Below are positions 1-5,951 of a DNA stretch of 7,328 nt, piece after piece. Under the pieces are notes generated by a model. The model was not told the origin of the DNA, searched no databases, and worked only from the letters and a program-made list of their open reading frames with translations. This DNA comes from Rhodoferax sp. (lineage in GTDB: Bacteria; Pseudomonadota; Gammaproteobacteria; Burkholderiales; Burkholderiaceae_C). The first letter of the stretch is position 1; the number at the start of each line of letters is the position of its first letter. The DNA is taken from positions 1 to 7,328 of the forward strand of contig JAJAZK010000634.1 in assembly GCA_026785765.1 (NCBI GenBank), given 5' to 3'. Position numbers and translations under genes: made by a program.

Positions 1-418
1 CGCCGGGTGTGCGGCGCCGTCCCCGGATGTTGCGCAGCAGCACAAGGACTGCCGCCAGCAGCAGGACGAACGGACCGGTCCACAACAATAGCGTGGTGGC
101 TTTGAGGGGGGGGTTGTACAACACGAAGTCTCCATATCGGGCGACCATGAAGTCGAGGATTTCCTGCTTCGACTGCCCGGCCTTCAGCTTCACACGAATC
201 TGCTTGCGCAGGTCCACCGCCAGGTCGGCATGCGAGGCGGCGATGGTTTCGTTCTGGCATACCAGGCAACGCAACTCTTCGGCAATCACCAACACACGCT
301 TTTCCAGCGCTGGATCGTCGAAGGCCGGTTGAGCCTCCTTGGCAACAGCCGCAACGGACCCAAGCCCGACCAATGCGACCAGCCAGGCCATTGCCAACAG
401 GTTTCGCACGTCAGGCAC
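1..418 (-). CDS. ccmH: Cytochrome c maturation protein CcmH (short form), 3' end cut by window edge
   Basis: CcmH is a membrane-anchored periplasmic thiol protein that handles apocytochrome c cysteines and works with CcmF and CcmI in haem ligation. The visible 139 residues comprise a signal peptide (about 1-26, cleavage probably near AVAKEA), a helical domain with the redox motif LRCLVCQN (Cys51 and Cys54), the family block GQSKQEILDFMVARYGDFVLYNPPL (81-105), a membrane helix (about 110-128) and a basic tail RNIRGRRRTPG. No stop occurs before the window edge, but by family length only a few residues should be missing. The start is GTG at 418, inside the ccmG 3' end (8-base overlap), with AAGGA six bases upstream. 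An ATG at 391 would remove most of the signal peptide and is less likely. Because the edge cuts the gene, a fusion to CcmI cannot be strictly excluded. Confidence 0.95.
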   Translation of the reverse strand, partial: MPDVRNLLAMAWLVALVGLGSVAAVAKEAQPAFDDPALEKRVLVIAEELRCLVCQNETIAASHADLAVDLRKQIRVKLKAGQSKQEILDFMVARYGDFVLYNPPLKATTLLLWTGPFVLLLAAVLVLLRNIRGRRRTPG

Positions 419-935
419 CGAGTTTCCTTAAAAGCGGCAGGATGTCGTCGCGCAGCACTTCGGGCGTGACCGGACCAATCTGTTTAAGGCGGATCACCCC
501 CTGTTTGTCGATGACAAAGGTCTCCGGTACGCCATAAACGCCGAAGTCGATACCGACCAGACCTTCGGTGTCCGACAAGGAGCGGGTGTAAGGATTGCCA
601 TAGTTGGCCAGCCAGCGCACCGCGTCATCGCGTTTATCCTTGTAGTTCAGCCCGTAAATCGGCACCGTGGCCGTCTTCGCGAATTCGACCAGGAGGGGAT
701 GTTCGATGCGGCAGGCGACGCACCAGGACGCCCACACGTTGAGGATCCAGACTTTGCCGCGCAGATCCTGGGCCGACAGGGTCTGTTGCGGCGCGTCCAG
801 CGTCGGCAAGCTGAAAGCCGGCGCCGGCTTGTTGATAAGGGGCGATGGAACTTCGCGCGGTTTGAGCCCCAGGCCGACGGCCAGAAAACCCACCAGCACA
901 CTGAAGATCAGTAGTGGGAGCAGGGCCTTCTTCAT
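411..935 (-). CDS. ccmG: Membrane-anchored thioredoxin CcmG (DsbE)
   Basis: CcmG is a periplasmic thiol reductase that keeps the haem-binding cysteines of apocytochrome c, or CcmH, reduced; it is itself recharged by DsbD or CcdA. The 174-residue product has an N-terminal membrane anchor (MKKALLPLLIFSVLVGFLAVGLGL), the domain-opening NKPAPAFSLPTL, and the active site WASWCVACRIEHP with Cys72 and Cys75. GVYGVPETFVID (132-143) follows, with the cis-proline at Pro137. The E. coli protein has WCPTC; the WCVAC form here is familiar from other proteobacteria. The frame is open upstream to 1157, but that part is a shadow of the ccmF 3' end. The ATG at 935, which overlaps the ccmF stop as ATGA, gives a normal signal anchor and was chosen. 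No Shine-Dalgarno is visible, so translation probably depends on coupling. Confidence 0.97.
   Translation of the reverse strand: MKKALLPLLIFSVLVGFLAVGLGLKPREVPSPLINKPAPAFSLPTLDAPQQTLSAQDLRGKVWILNVWASWCVACRIEHPLLVEFAKTATVPIYGLNYKDKRDDAVRWLANYGNPYTRSLSDTEGLVGIDFGVYGVPETFVIDKQGVIRLKQIGPVTPEVLRDDILPLLRKLGA
419..427 (-). promoter_or_regulatory. Ribosome binding site for ccmH
   Basis: On the minus strand the last codons of ccmG contain AAGGA about six bases before the GTG at 418. This is the best-spaced Shine-Dalgarno in the operon, and it decides the ccmH start in favour of the GTG over the downstream GTG (409) or ATG (391). The site lies wholly inside ccmG coding sequence. Confidence 0.6.
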
Positions 936-2974
936 CGCGCGCGGGCTTTTTTGGCCAAGGCTGAGCGCCCTTGCGGGACCGGGCGAGGACGCATGCCCGG
1001 CGCCGCCGCAGGAGTCGCGGTTTCGCCACGAACCGATTTGCTCGCCAACTGGCGATAACGCCGGTCCAGCACCGCCAGCAAGCCGCCACATGCCATCAGA
1101 AGACACCCAATCCAGATCCAGTTGACAAACGGCTTGTGGTGCAGGCGCACGCTCCATGCCGTGGCACTGACAGGGTCGCCGAGCGCCACGTACACATCGC
1201 GCGTGAAACCGCGGTCAATTGCCACCTCGGTCATCGGATTGCCACTGACGTTGTACACGCGGCGCTCTGGCCGCAAGGTCTTGACCAGGGCACCGTCCTT
1301 GGTGACGGTGACGGTGGCGCGTGAAGCAACGTAGTTGGGTCCGCGGATCTCCTCTACCTTGTCCAGCCGCATGTCGTAACCCGAAACCTTGGCCGTATCG
1401 CCAGTCTCCATGCGCACGTCGCTTTCGCTTTGAAAACCACTGACCACGGTGACACCCAGGATGAATACCGCCACACCGAAATGCGCCAGAAGCATGCCGT
1501 AGTAACTGCTGGGCTGGGCACTGAAGCGGCGCTTCCAGGACGGCGCTGGATGTTCCCGCAAGCGCGTGACCAGGTTGAGGATTGCCGTGCTGGCCACCCA
1601 GGCGGCGAGCGCCAGCCCCAGGCCGATCATCGGTGTCCAGTGGCCCAGCGTGAAGAACGCGACGAGGGTGCTGGCAGCACTCACGCCAATGGCCCAGCGC
1701 AAGCGCCGTGTGATGTCGATGACGCTGGCCTGGCGCCAGCGCATCATCGGGCCCACCCCCATCAGGAACAGGGCAGGCGCCATCAGTGGGACGAATACGG
1801 CGTCGAAGTAGGGCGGGCCGACCGACAGCTTTCCCATGCCCAGGGCGTCAATCACCAGGGGGTACATGGTGCCCAGCAACACGGCTGCTGCCGCCACCAC
1901 CAGCAATACGTTGTTGGCCAGCAGCATCGATTCGCGCGACACCATCTCGAAACTGCCACCCAGACCGACCTTGGGCGCACGCCAGGCAAACAAGGCCAGC
2001 GAACCACCCACGACCAGTCCCAGAAACCCCAGGATGAAGACACCACGCGCCGGGTCGGTGGCAAAGGCATGCACCGAGCTGAGAACGCCCGAGCGCACGA
2101 TGAAGGTGCCGAGCAGCGAAAGCGAGAACGTCATGATCGCCAGCAGGGCCGTCCACATCTTGAAGCCGCCGCGTTTTTCGGTTACCGCCATCGAGTGGAT
2201 CAGGGCGGTGCCCACCAGCCACGGCATGAAGGACGCGTTTTCCACCGGGTCCCAGAACCACCAGCCGCCCCAGCCCAGCTCGTAATAGGCCCAGAAGCTG
2301 CCCAGCGCAATGCCGGCAGTGAGGAAACACCAGGCCACCGTGGTCCAGGGCCGCGACCAGCGTGCCCAGGCCGCGTCCAGCCGTCCGGACAGCAGAGCCG
2401 AAACCGCGAACGCAAAGGCCACCACGAACCCCACGTAACCCATGTAGAGCATGGGCGGGTGGATGATCATGCCGGGATCCTGCAGCAACGGGTTCAGGTC
2501 CCGCCCGTCTGCGGGGACCGGAAACAGGCGCTCGAACGGATTCGATGTAAAAAGCGTGAACAAAAGGAAGCCGCAGCTGATGAAGCCCATCACGCCCAGT
2601 ACGCGTGCCAGCGTGCGCTCATCGAGTTGCCTGGAAAAAATGGAGACCGCCAATGTCCACGCTGAAAGGATCAATGCCCATAGCAGGATCGAGCCTTCAT
2701 GGTTGCCCCACACAGCGGTGATGCGGTACATCAGGGGCAACGTCGAATTCGAGTGATGTGCCGCCAGCGCCACCGAAAAGTCGTTGGTGACAAACGCATG
2801 GGTCAGGCAGCCGTAAGCAATCACCAGGAACAGGAACTGTCCGCGCGCCGAGGGGCGGGCGATTGCCATCCAGGCCTGATTGCCAGTGTGTGCGCCGGCC
2901 AGTGGCAACACACACTGGGCAATTGCCATGGCCAGCGCCAGGATCACGGCGACATGGCCTAGTTCATAAATCAT
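932..2974 (-). CDS. ccmF: Cytochrome c haem lyase subunit CcmF
   Basis: CcmF is the large membrane subunit of the haem ligation module; it takes haem from CcmE and attaches it to apocytochrome c. The 680-residue, many-helix protein carries the WWD domain GWGGWWFWDPVENASFMPW (234-252). The four conserved histidines are His172 (MIIHPPMLYMGY), His260 (ALIHSMAVTEKRGGFK), His302 (SSVHAFATDPARG) and His498 (LLAHFGVAVF), corresponding to 173, 261, 303 and 491 in E. coli. A large periplasmic domain (about 515-612) precedes the last helix (about 619-636). The protein is some 30 residues longer than E. coli CcmF; much of the excess is a basic Pro/Ala/Arg-rich cytoplasmic tail ending SALAKKARAR. The start ATG overlaps the ccmE stop, with a modest GGGAA upstream, and the stop overlaps the ccmG start. 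Confidence 0.98.
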   Translation of the reverse strand: MIYELGHVAVILALAMAIAQCVLPLAGAHTGNQAWMAIARPSARGQFLFLVIAYGCLTHAFVTNDFSVALAAHHSNSTLPLMYRITAVWGNHEGSILLWALILSAWTLAVSIFSRQLDERTLARVLGVMGFISCGFLLFTLFTSNPFERLFPVPADGRDLNPLLQDPGMIIHPPMLYMGYVGFVVAFAFAVSALLSGRLDAAWARWSRPWTTVAWCFLTAGIALGSFWAYYELGWGGWWFWDPVENASFMPWLVGTALIHSMAVTEKRGGFKMWTALLAIMTFSLSLLGTFIVRSGVLSSVHAFATDPARGVFILGFLGLVVGGSLALFAWRAPKVGLGGSFEMVSRESMLLANNVLLVVAAAAVLLGTMYPLVIDALGMGKLSVGPPYFDAVFVPLMAPALFLMGVGPMMRWRQASVIDITRRLRWAIGVSAASTLVAFFTLGHWTPMIGLGLALAAWVASTAILNLVTRLREHPAPSWKRRFSAQPSSYYGMLLAHFGVAVFILGVTVVSGFQSESDVRMETGDTAKVSGYDMRLDKVEEIRGPNYVASRATVTVTKDGALVKTLRPERRVYNVSGNPMTEVAIDRGFTRDVYVALGDPVSATAWSVRLHHKPFVNWIWIGCLLMACGGLLAVLDRRYRQLASKSVRGETATPAAAPGMRPRPVPQGRSALAKKARAR

Positions 2975-3477
2975 GGTTTGGTTCCCGGTGAAGTCGCTGC
3001 CGCAGCAGATTGGTTGGTCGCGCCAGACAGGGTGCTGGTGGACTGGTGGCCACCTGGCCGGGCGTTCTTCAAGGCCTCGGCCGCCTCTGGCGGCATGTAG
3101 TTTTCGTCGTGTTTGGCGAGCACCTGATCGGCCCGAAACACGCCATCGGGTCCGAGTTTGCCCTGTGCCACTACACCTTTGCCTTCCTTGAAAAGGTCTG
3201 GCAACAGCCCGGTGTAGGTCACCGGGATCTTGTGTGCCAGGTCGGTCACGGCAAAACGAATCGTCAGGCCCTGGCCTTCGCGCAGTATGCTGCCCTGCTC
3301 CACCAAGCCACCGATTCGAAAACTGCGTTCGCGCGGCGCTTCGTTGGCCATCACCTGGGACGGGCTGAAGAAGAAAACCATGTTGCTCTGGAAGGCATTG
3401 AGTACCAGCGCGCTGGCAATACCCAGCGCTCCCAAGGCGGAAACGACCGCGAGTGCACGTTTGGTTCTAGGTTTCAT
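2971..3477 (-). CDS. ccmE: Periplasmic haem chaperone CcmE
   Basis: CcmE takes haem from CcmC, binds it covalently and delivers it to CcmF. The 168-residue product starts MKPRTKRALAVVS, with one N-terminal membrane anchor (about residues 8-28), then the VFFFSPSQV segment and an OB-fold-like beta domain (RIGGLVEQGSILR, RFAVTDLAHKIPVTYTG, LLPDLFKEGKGVVAQGKL). The haem-binding motif LAKHDENYMPPEA gives His123 as the covalent attachment residue and Tyr127 as the axial ligand (His130 and Tyr134 in E. coli). The last 30 or so residues are rich in Ser, Thr, Ala and Gln and are probably disordered, as is common in this family. The gene overlaps ccmD upstream and ccmF downstream by ATGA. This is the histidine-type CcmE, not the cysteine variant found in some archaea and sulfate reducers. 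Confidence 0.97.
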   Translation of the reverse strand: MKPRTKRALAVVSALGALGIASALVLNAFQSNMVFFFSPSQVMANEAPRERSFRIGGLVEQGSILREGQGLTIRFAVTDLAHKIPVTYTGLLPDLFKEGKGVVAQGKLGPDGVFRADQVLAKHDENYMPPEAAEALKNARPGGHQSTSTLSGATNQSAAAATSPGTKP

Positions 3478-3647
3478 GGTGTGGATTGTCCGTCAAGCTC
3501 AGCCGAAGGTTGGCGCAGCGCCCGCCGCCGCAAGACCAACGCGCCCAGTTCCACCACAACCGCCAATACACACATGCCGATCGAGCCCCATACATACAGT
3601 CCGTAACCACCCATGGCGAAGAATTGCGACCCGTTGGCCCACATCAT
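3474..3647 (-). CDS. ccmD: Small membrane protein CcmD
   Basis: CcmD is a single-pass membrane protein that stabilises the CcmC-CcmE interaction and is needed for release of holo-CcmE. The 57-residue product reads MMWANGSQFFAMGGYGLYVWGS; the FFAMGGYGLYVW block is the family hallmark. One hydrophobic helix follows, then a basic stretch (LRRRALRQ) that should lie in the cytoplasm, and a polar tail. Two consecutive ATGs are possible starts (3647 and 3644). The first makes a 4-base ATGA overlap with ccmC and was chosen. A TTG further upstream (3674) would add nine residues and is unlikely. The stop overlaps the ccmE start as ATGA. Such short genes are often missed, but position and motif make this one secure. 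Confidence 0.93.
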   Translation of the reverse strand: MMWANGSQFFAMGGYGLYVWGSIGMCVLAVVVELGALVLRRRALRQPSAELDGQSTP

Positions 3648-4390
3648 GCTGCACCCAGGCTGCGTTGCGCCCAAACCGCGTGGCGTTCACGTTCCAGGAT
3701 GATGGTGCGGGTGCGCGCCAGGGATACAGCGATGCAGTACATCCAGAAAGCGATTGCCATCACCAGCATGCCGATCAGCATCGGTGGCGCCATGCTGGGC
3801 GCCTTGGTCAAACTGACCGAAGCGCCCTGGTGCAAGGTGTTCCACCACTGCACCGAGAAGTAGATGATGGGCACATTGACCACACCGACAATGGCGAGCA
3901 GCGCAGCCGAGCGGTCGGCGCGGCGCAGGTCGTCAATCGCGGCATGCAGTGCCATAAAGCCAAAGTACAGGAACAACAGTACCAGCTCCGAGGTCAGCCG
4001 TGCGTCCCACACCCAGTAGGTGCCCCAGGTGGGTTTGCCCCACAAGGCGCCGGTCCATAAGGCCAGGAAGGTCATCCAGGCACCGGTGGGAGCCAGCGCA
4101 CTGGCGAGCATGGACGAGAGGCGCGAATTGAAGATCAGCCCGATGGCTGCCCAGAAAGCCATTGCCAGGTACACCACCATCGACATCCATGCCGCCGGGA
4201 CATGGACAAAAATAATCCGGTATGCGTCGCCTTGCTGCGCGTCCGTCGGCGCCAGCCACAGGCCGAGGTACAGACCGGTGACGCATAGTACTGCGGCCGC
4301 GATGGAGAACCATGGAATCAGCCGCCCAGCGAGCGCAAAGAAATTTTGCGGCGCGGCATATTTGAACCAGTTGATGCGGTGAACGGGCAT
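3644..4390 (-). CDS. ccmC: Haem-handling protein CcmC
   Basis: CcmC is an inner-membrane haem-handling protein that loads haem onto the chaperone CcmE at the periplasmic face. The 248-residue product begins MPVHRINWFKYA and has six hydrophobic segments. The tryptophan-rich periplasmic motif WGKPTWGTYWVWDARLTSE lies at 117-135. The two axial histidine positions are His63 (FVHVPAAW) and His187 (NTLHQGAS), matching His60 and His184 in E. coli. I chose the ATG at 4390. An in-frame TTG at 4405 would add MHFIA and sits directly after AGGGG with no spacing, so it is less likely, although the ATG has no well-spaced Shine-Dalgarno either. The stop TGA lies within the ATGATG that starts ccmD, so the two are translationally coupled, as expected for proteins of one complex. 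Confidence 0.96.
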   Translation of the reverse strand: MPVHRINWFKYAAPQNFFALAGRLIPWFSIAAAVLCVTGLYLGLWLAPTDAQQGDAYRIIFVHVPAAWMSMVVYLAMAFWAAIGLIFNSRLSSMLASALAPTGAWMTFLALWTGALWGKPTWGTYWVWDARLTSELVLLFLYFGFMALHAAIDDLRRADRSAALLAIVGVVNVPIIYFSVQWWNTLHQGASVSLTKAPSMAPPMLIGMLVMAIAFWMYCIAVSLARTRTIILERERHAVWAQRSLGAA

Positions 4391-4473
4391 GGCAATAAAG
4401 TGCAACCCCTAAATTTACCCTAGCGGCCAAGCGCCCGGTAAGTGTCGGGGTATCTGTTGGCGACCATGCTGGC
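4391..4473. other. ccmB-ccmC intergenic gap with a 15-codon mini-ORF
   Basis: This is the only non-overlapping junction inside the ccm operon. On the minus strand it holds an ATG-initiated frame of 15 codons (4467-4420, product MVANRYPDTYRALGR, stop TAG) without a recognisable ribosome site, so it is probably not a gene. It also holds an AT-rich 8-base palindrome TAAATTTA (4410-4417), which stands out against the GC-rich surroundings, and an AGGGG (4410-4406) 15 bases before the ccmC ATG and directly adjacent to an in-frame TTG. The palindrome is a poor -10 candidate because no -35 box sits at the right distance. I see no terminator. Confidence 0.4.
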
Positions 4474-5184
4474 TTATTCGACGGCAATGCGCAACGCGGC
4501 TGCGGTGGCCAAGGGCCCACCCACAACGGCCAACACGGCAAAAGCACCCAGCAGCGAAAAATGGCCCGTCACACCAAGGCCGCTGCGGCTGGCTTCGACC
4601 GCCGCCGCGCCAAATATCAGCACCGGGATAAACAGCGGCAACACCAGCAGCGGCATCAAGACCGCTGCCCCCCGCACCCCGACCGTCAGGGCGGCGCCGA
4701 CCGCTCCTATCAGGCTCAACACGGGTGTGCCCAGCAGCAGCGCCAGGATCAGTACACCGGTCGCTGGCCATCCGAGGTCGAACTGCACGGCCAGCAGCGG
4801 CGATACCAGAGCCAGCAGAAAGCCGGAGCACAGCCAATGGGCGGCAATCTTGGCGGCCACTAGCAAGGGCAGGGGACATGCCGACAGCAACAATTGCTCA
4901 AGTGTGCCGTCCTGGTAGTCGTCCGCGAACATCCGTCCGAGTGGCAACATCGCCGCCAGCAAGGCAGCTACCCAGACCACGCCCGGCCCCATCGTTCGCA
5001 ACAACGCACTGTCGGGGCCGACACCCAGCGGAAACAGGCTGGCGACCAGCACAAAGAAAACCAGGGCGCTCAGCGTGTCGGCGCGTCGGCGCACCGCCAG
5101 ACGGATGTCGCGCAGCAGCAGACAGCGCATCGCCTCTGGCACGCTGGCTGCGGGCGCGGTTGCCGGTGGTTCGGTTCGGCTCAT
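4474..5184 (-). CDS. ccmB: Haem exporter-like membrane subunit CcmB
   Basis: This is the integral membrane partner of CcmA in the CcmABC complex that frees holo-CcmE. The 236-residue product has a short cytoplasmic N-terminus (MSRTEPPATAPAAS) and then the conserved LLLRDIRLAVRRRADTLSALVFF entry into the first membrane segment. The stretch LPLGRMFADDYQDGTLEQLLLS, highly characteristic of CcmB, follows, then about five more hydrophobic helices to the C-terminus. The frame is open further upstream, but the ATG at 5184 overlaps the ccmA stop as ATGA and has a GGAG just before it, so I chose it. An internal ATG at 5130 (MRCLLLRD) would give 218 residues, closer to the 220 of E. coli CcmB, and remains possible. 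The gene ends with TAA, and an 83-base gap follows before ccmC. Confidence 0.95.
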   Translation of the reverse strand: MSRTEPPATAPAASVPEAMRCLLLRDIRLAVRRRADTLSALVFFVLVASLFPLGVGPDSALLRTMGPGVVWVAALLAAMLPLGRMFADDYQDGTLEQLLLSACPLPLLVAAKIAAHWLCSGFLLALVSPLLAVQFDLGWPATGVLILALLLGTPVLSLIGAVGAALTVGVRGAAVLMPLLVLPLFIPVLIFGAAAVEASRSGLGVTGHFSLLGAFAVLAVVGGPLATAAALRIAVE

Positions 5185-5855
5185 AACTCCAGCCGCACCT
5201 GTCCGCCGGTATCGTCCAGCGCCACCGGTTGATGGCTGGTCAATACCACCACGCCGTGTGTTGCCAAGTGCGCGCTGATGAGGCCACACAGCCATTCGGT
5301 CGCGGCGGCGTCGAGTGCATTGAACGGTTCATCCAGAATCCAAAGCGGCGTCGCCGACGTCAGTACGAGCCTGGCCAGCGCCACCCGGCGCCGTTGCCCC
5401 TGGGATAACAAACGCGCTGCAAGCCGTTCCCGGCCACTCAGCCCGGCCAGTCGCAAGGCGCCCAGCGCCTGGTTTGCGGTGATCTTGATGCCCCCCAGGA
5501 GACAGGCGATTTGCAGATTTTCCAGCGCGCTCAAGTCGTCCTTGAGGGCGGCCGCATGGCCCATGTAGACCATGTTGCGACCATAGTCTTCCCCGTAGCT
5601 GGTGATCGGGCGTTGCTGCCACAGAACGCTACCCTCTGCAGGCGCCAGCAGGCCACATACCATGCGCAGCAGGCTGGTTTTGCCCGAACCGTTGACGCCG
5701 GTGACACGCAGCAGCTGCCCGTTGCCAATCTTGCAGTCGAGCTTGCCAAACAGGCGCCGACCGCCCCGTTCGCACGCGATACCTCTCAGTTCCAGTCCAG
5801 CCCCAGGCGTAGCCTGGGCGGTCGCAAAAGCAAGTTGGGATGAGGTTGTCAGCAC
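5181..5855 (-). CDS. ccmA: Cytochrome c maturation ABC ATPase CcmA
   Basis: This is the cytoplasmic ATPase that, with the membrane protein CcmB, drives release of haem-loaded CcmE during cytochrome c maturation. All ABC motifs are in order in the 224-residue product: Walker A GVNGSGKT (53-60), signature LSQGQ (150-154), Walker B LWILDE (171-176) and the H-loop TSHQP with His208. The segment GHAAALKDDLSALENL (99-114) is typical of CcmA, but the Q-loop glutamine position is taken by alanine (compare GHQPGIK in the E. coli protein, from memory). The start is a GTG with no clear Shine-Dalgarno sequence. It gives about 20 residues before the first conserved strand (LELRGIACERGG), longer than in E. 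coli CcmA (about 207 residues), yet no better start codon exists downstream before that strand. The stop codon overlaps the ccmB start by ATGA. Identity is secure; the exact start is not. Confidence 0.96.
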   Translation of the reverse strand: MLTTSSQLAFATAQATPGAGLELRGIACERGGRRLFGKLDCKIGNGQLLRVTGVNGSGKTSLLRMVCGLLAPAEGSVLWQQRPITSYGEDYGRNMVYMGHAAALKDDLSALENLQIACLLGGIKITANQALGALRLAGLSGRERLAARLLSQGQRRRVALARLVLTSATPLWILDEPFNALDAAATEWLCGLISAHLATHGVVVLTSHQPVALDDTGGQVRLEL

Positions 5856-5951
5856 GGTGGGTTGGATGAGCGACCAGCCCGAATCTCTAATTGGACCAGC
5901 CTCAAATGCGATTATCCCTGTTGCATGGCCGCTTGGCCGACCGGCGTCCGG
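5856..5951. other. Intergenic gap between hydrolase and ccmA; possible weak promoter
   Basis: These 96 bases separate the hydrolase stop codon from the chosen ccmA start. On the minus strand they contain GATAAT (5916-5911), a 5/6 match to a sigma-70 -10 box. The hexamer 17 bases upstream, CGGCCA, matches the -35 consensus at only three positions, so this is a weak candidate for a ccm promoter. A short GGCC-N4-GGCC inverted repeat lies just upstream, around 5927-5938, but no T-run follows it, so it does not look like an intrinsic terminator. The ccmA frame stays open through at least the ccmA-proximal part of this gap, without an ATG, GTG or TTG that I could find. The operon could equally be transcribed by read-through from the hydrolase gene. 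Confidence 0.4.

Noticed and set aside
936..1157. N-terminal extension of ccmG by 74 codons
   Set aside because: The added residues are an out-of-frame reading of the ccmF 3' end and would bury the CcmG signal anchor. The ATG at 935 coupled to the ccmF stop fits the family.
1430..2665. Plus-strand open frame of 411 codons opposite ccmF
   Set aside because: Its product is dominated by His, Gln, Arg, Gly and Glu without any recognisable domain or hydrophobic core, as expected for the mirror of a GC-rich membrane-protein gene. The minus strand encodes clear CcmF throughout.
3230..4060. Plus-strand open frame of 276 codons across ccmC, ccmD and ccmE
   Set aside because: It lies opposite three real, overlapping genes, and its translation is low in structure and rich in Arg, Pro, Gln and Ala.
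4410..4417. TAAATTTA as the -10 box of an internal ccmC promoter
   Set aside because: TAAATT matches the -10 consensus at only four of six positions, and there is no TTGACA-like hexamer 16-18 bases upstream.
5185..5295. N-terminal extension of ccmB by 37 codons
   Set aside because: The extension is an out-of-frame reading of the ccmA 3' end. The ATGA overlap at 5184-5181 gives a normal CcmB length.
5927..5938. GGCC-AAGC-GGCC hairpin as a terminator after the hydrolase gene
   Set aside because: The stem is only four base pairs and no T-run follows it in the direction of transcription.
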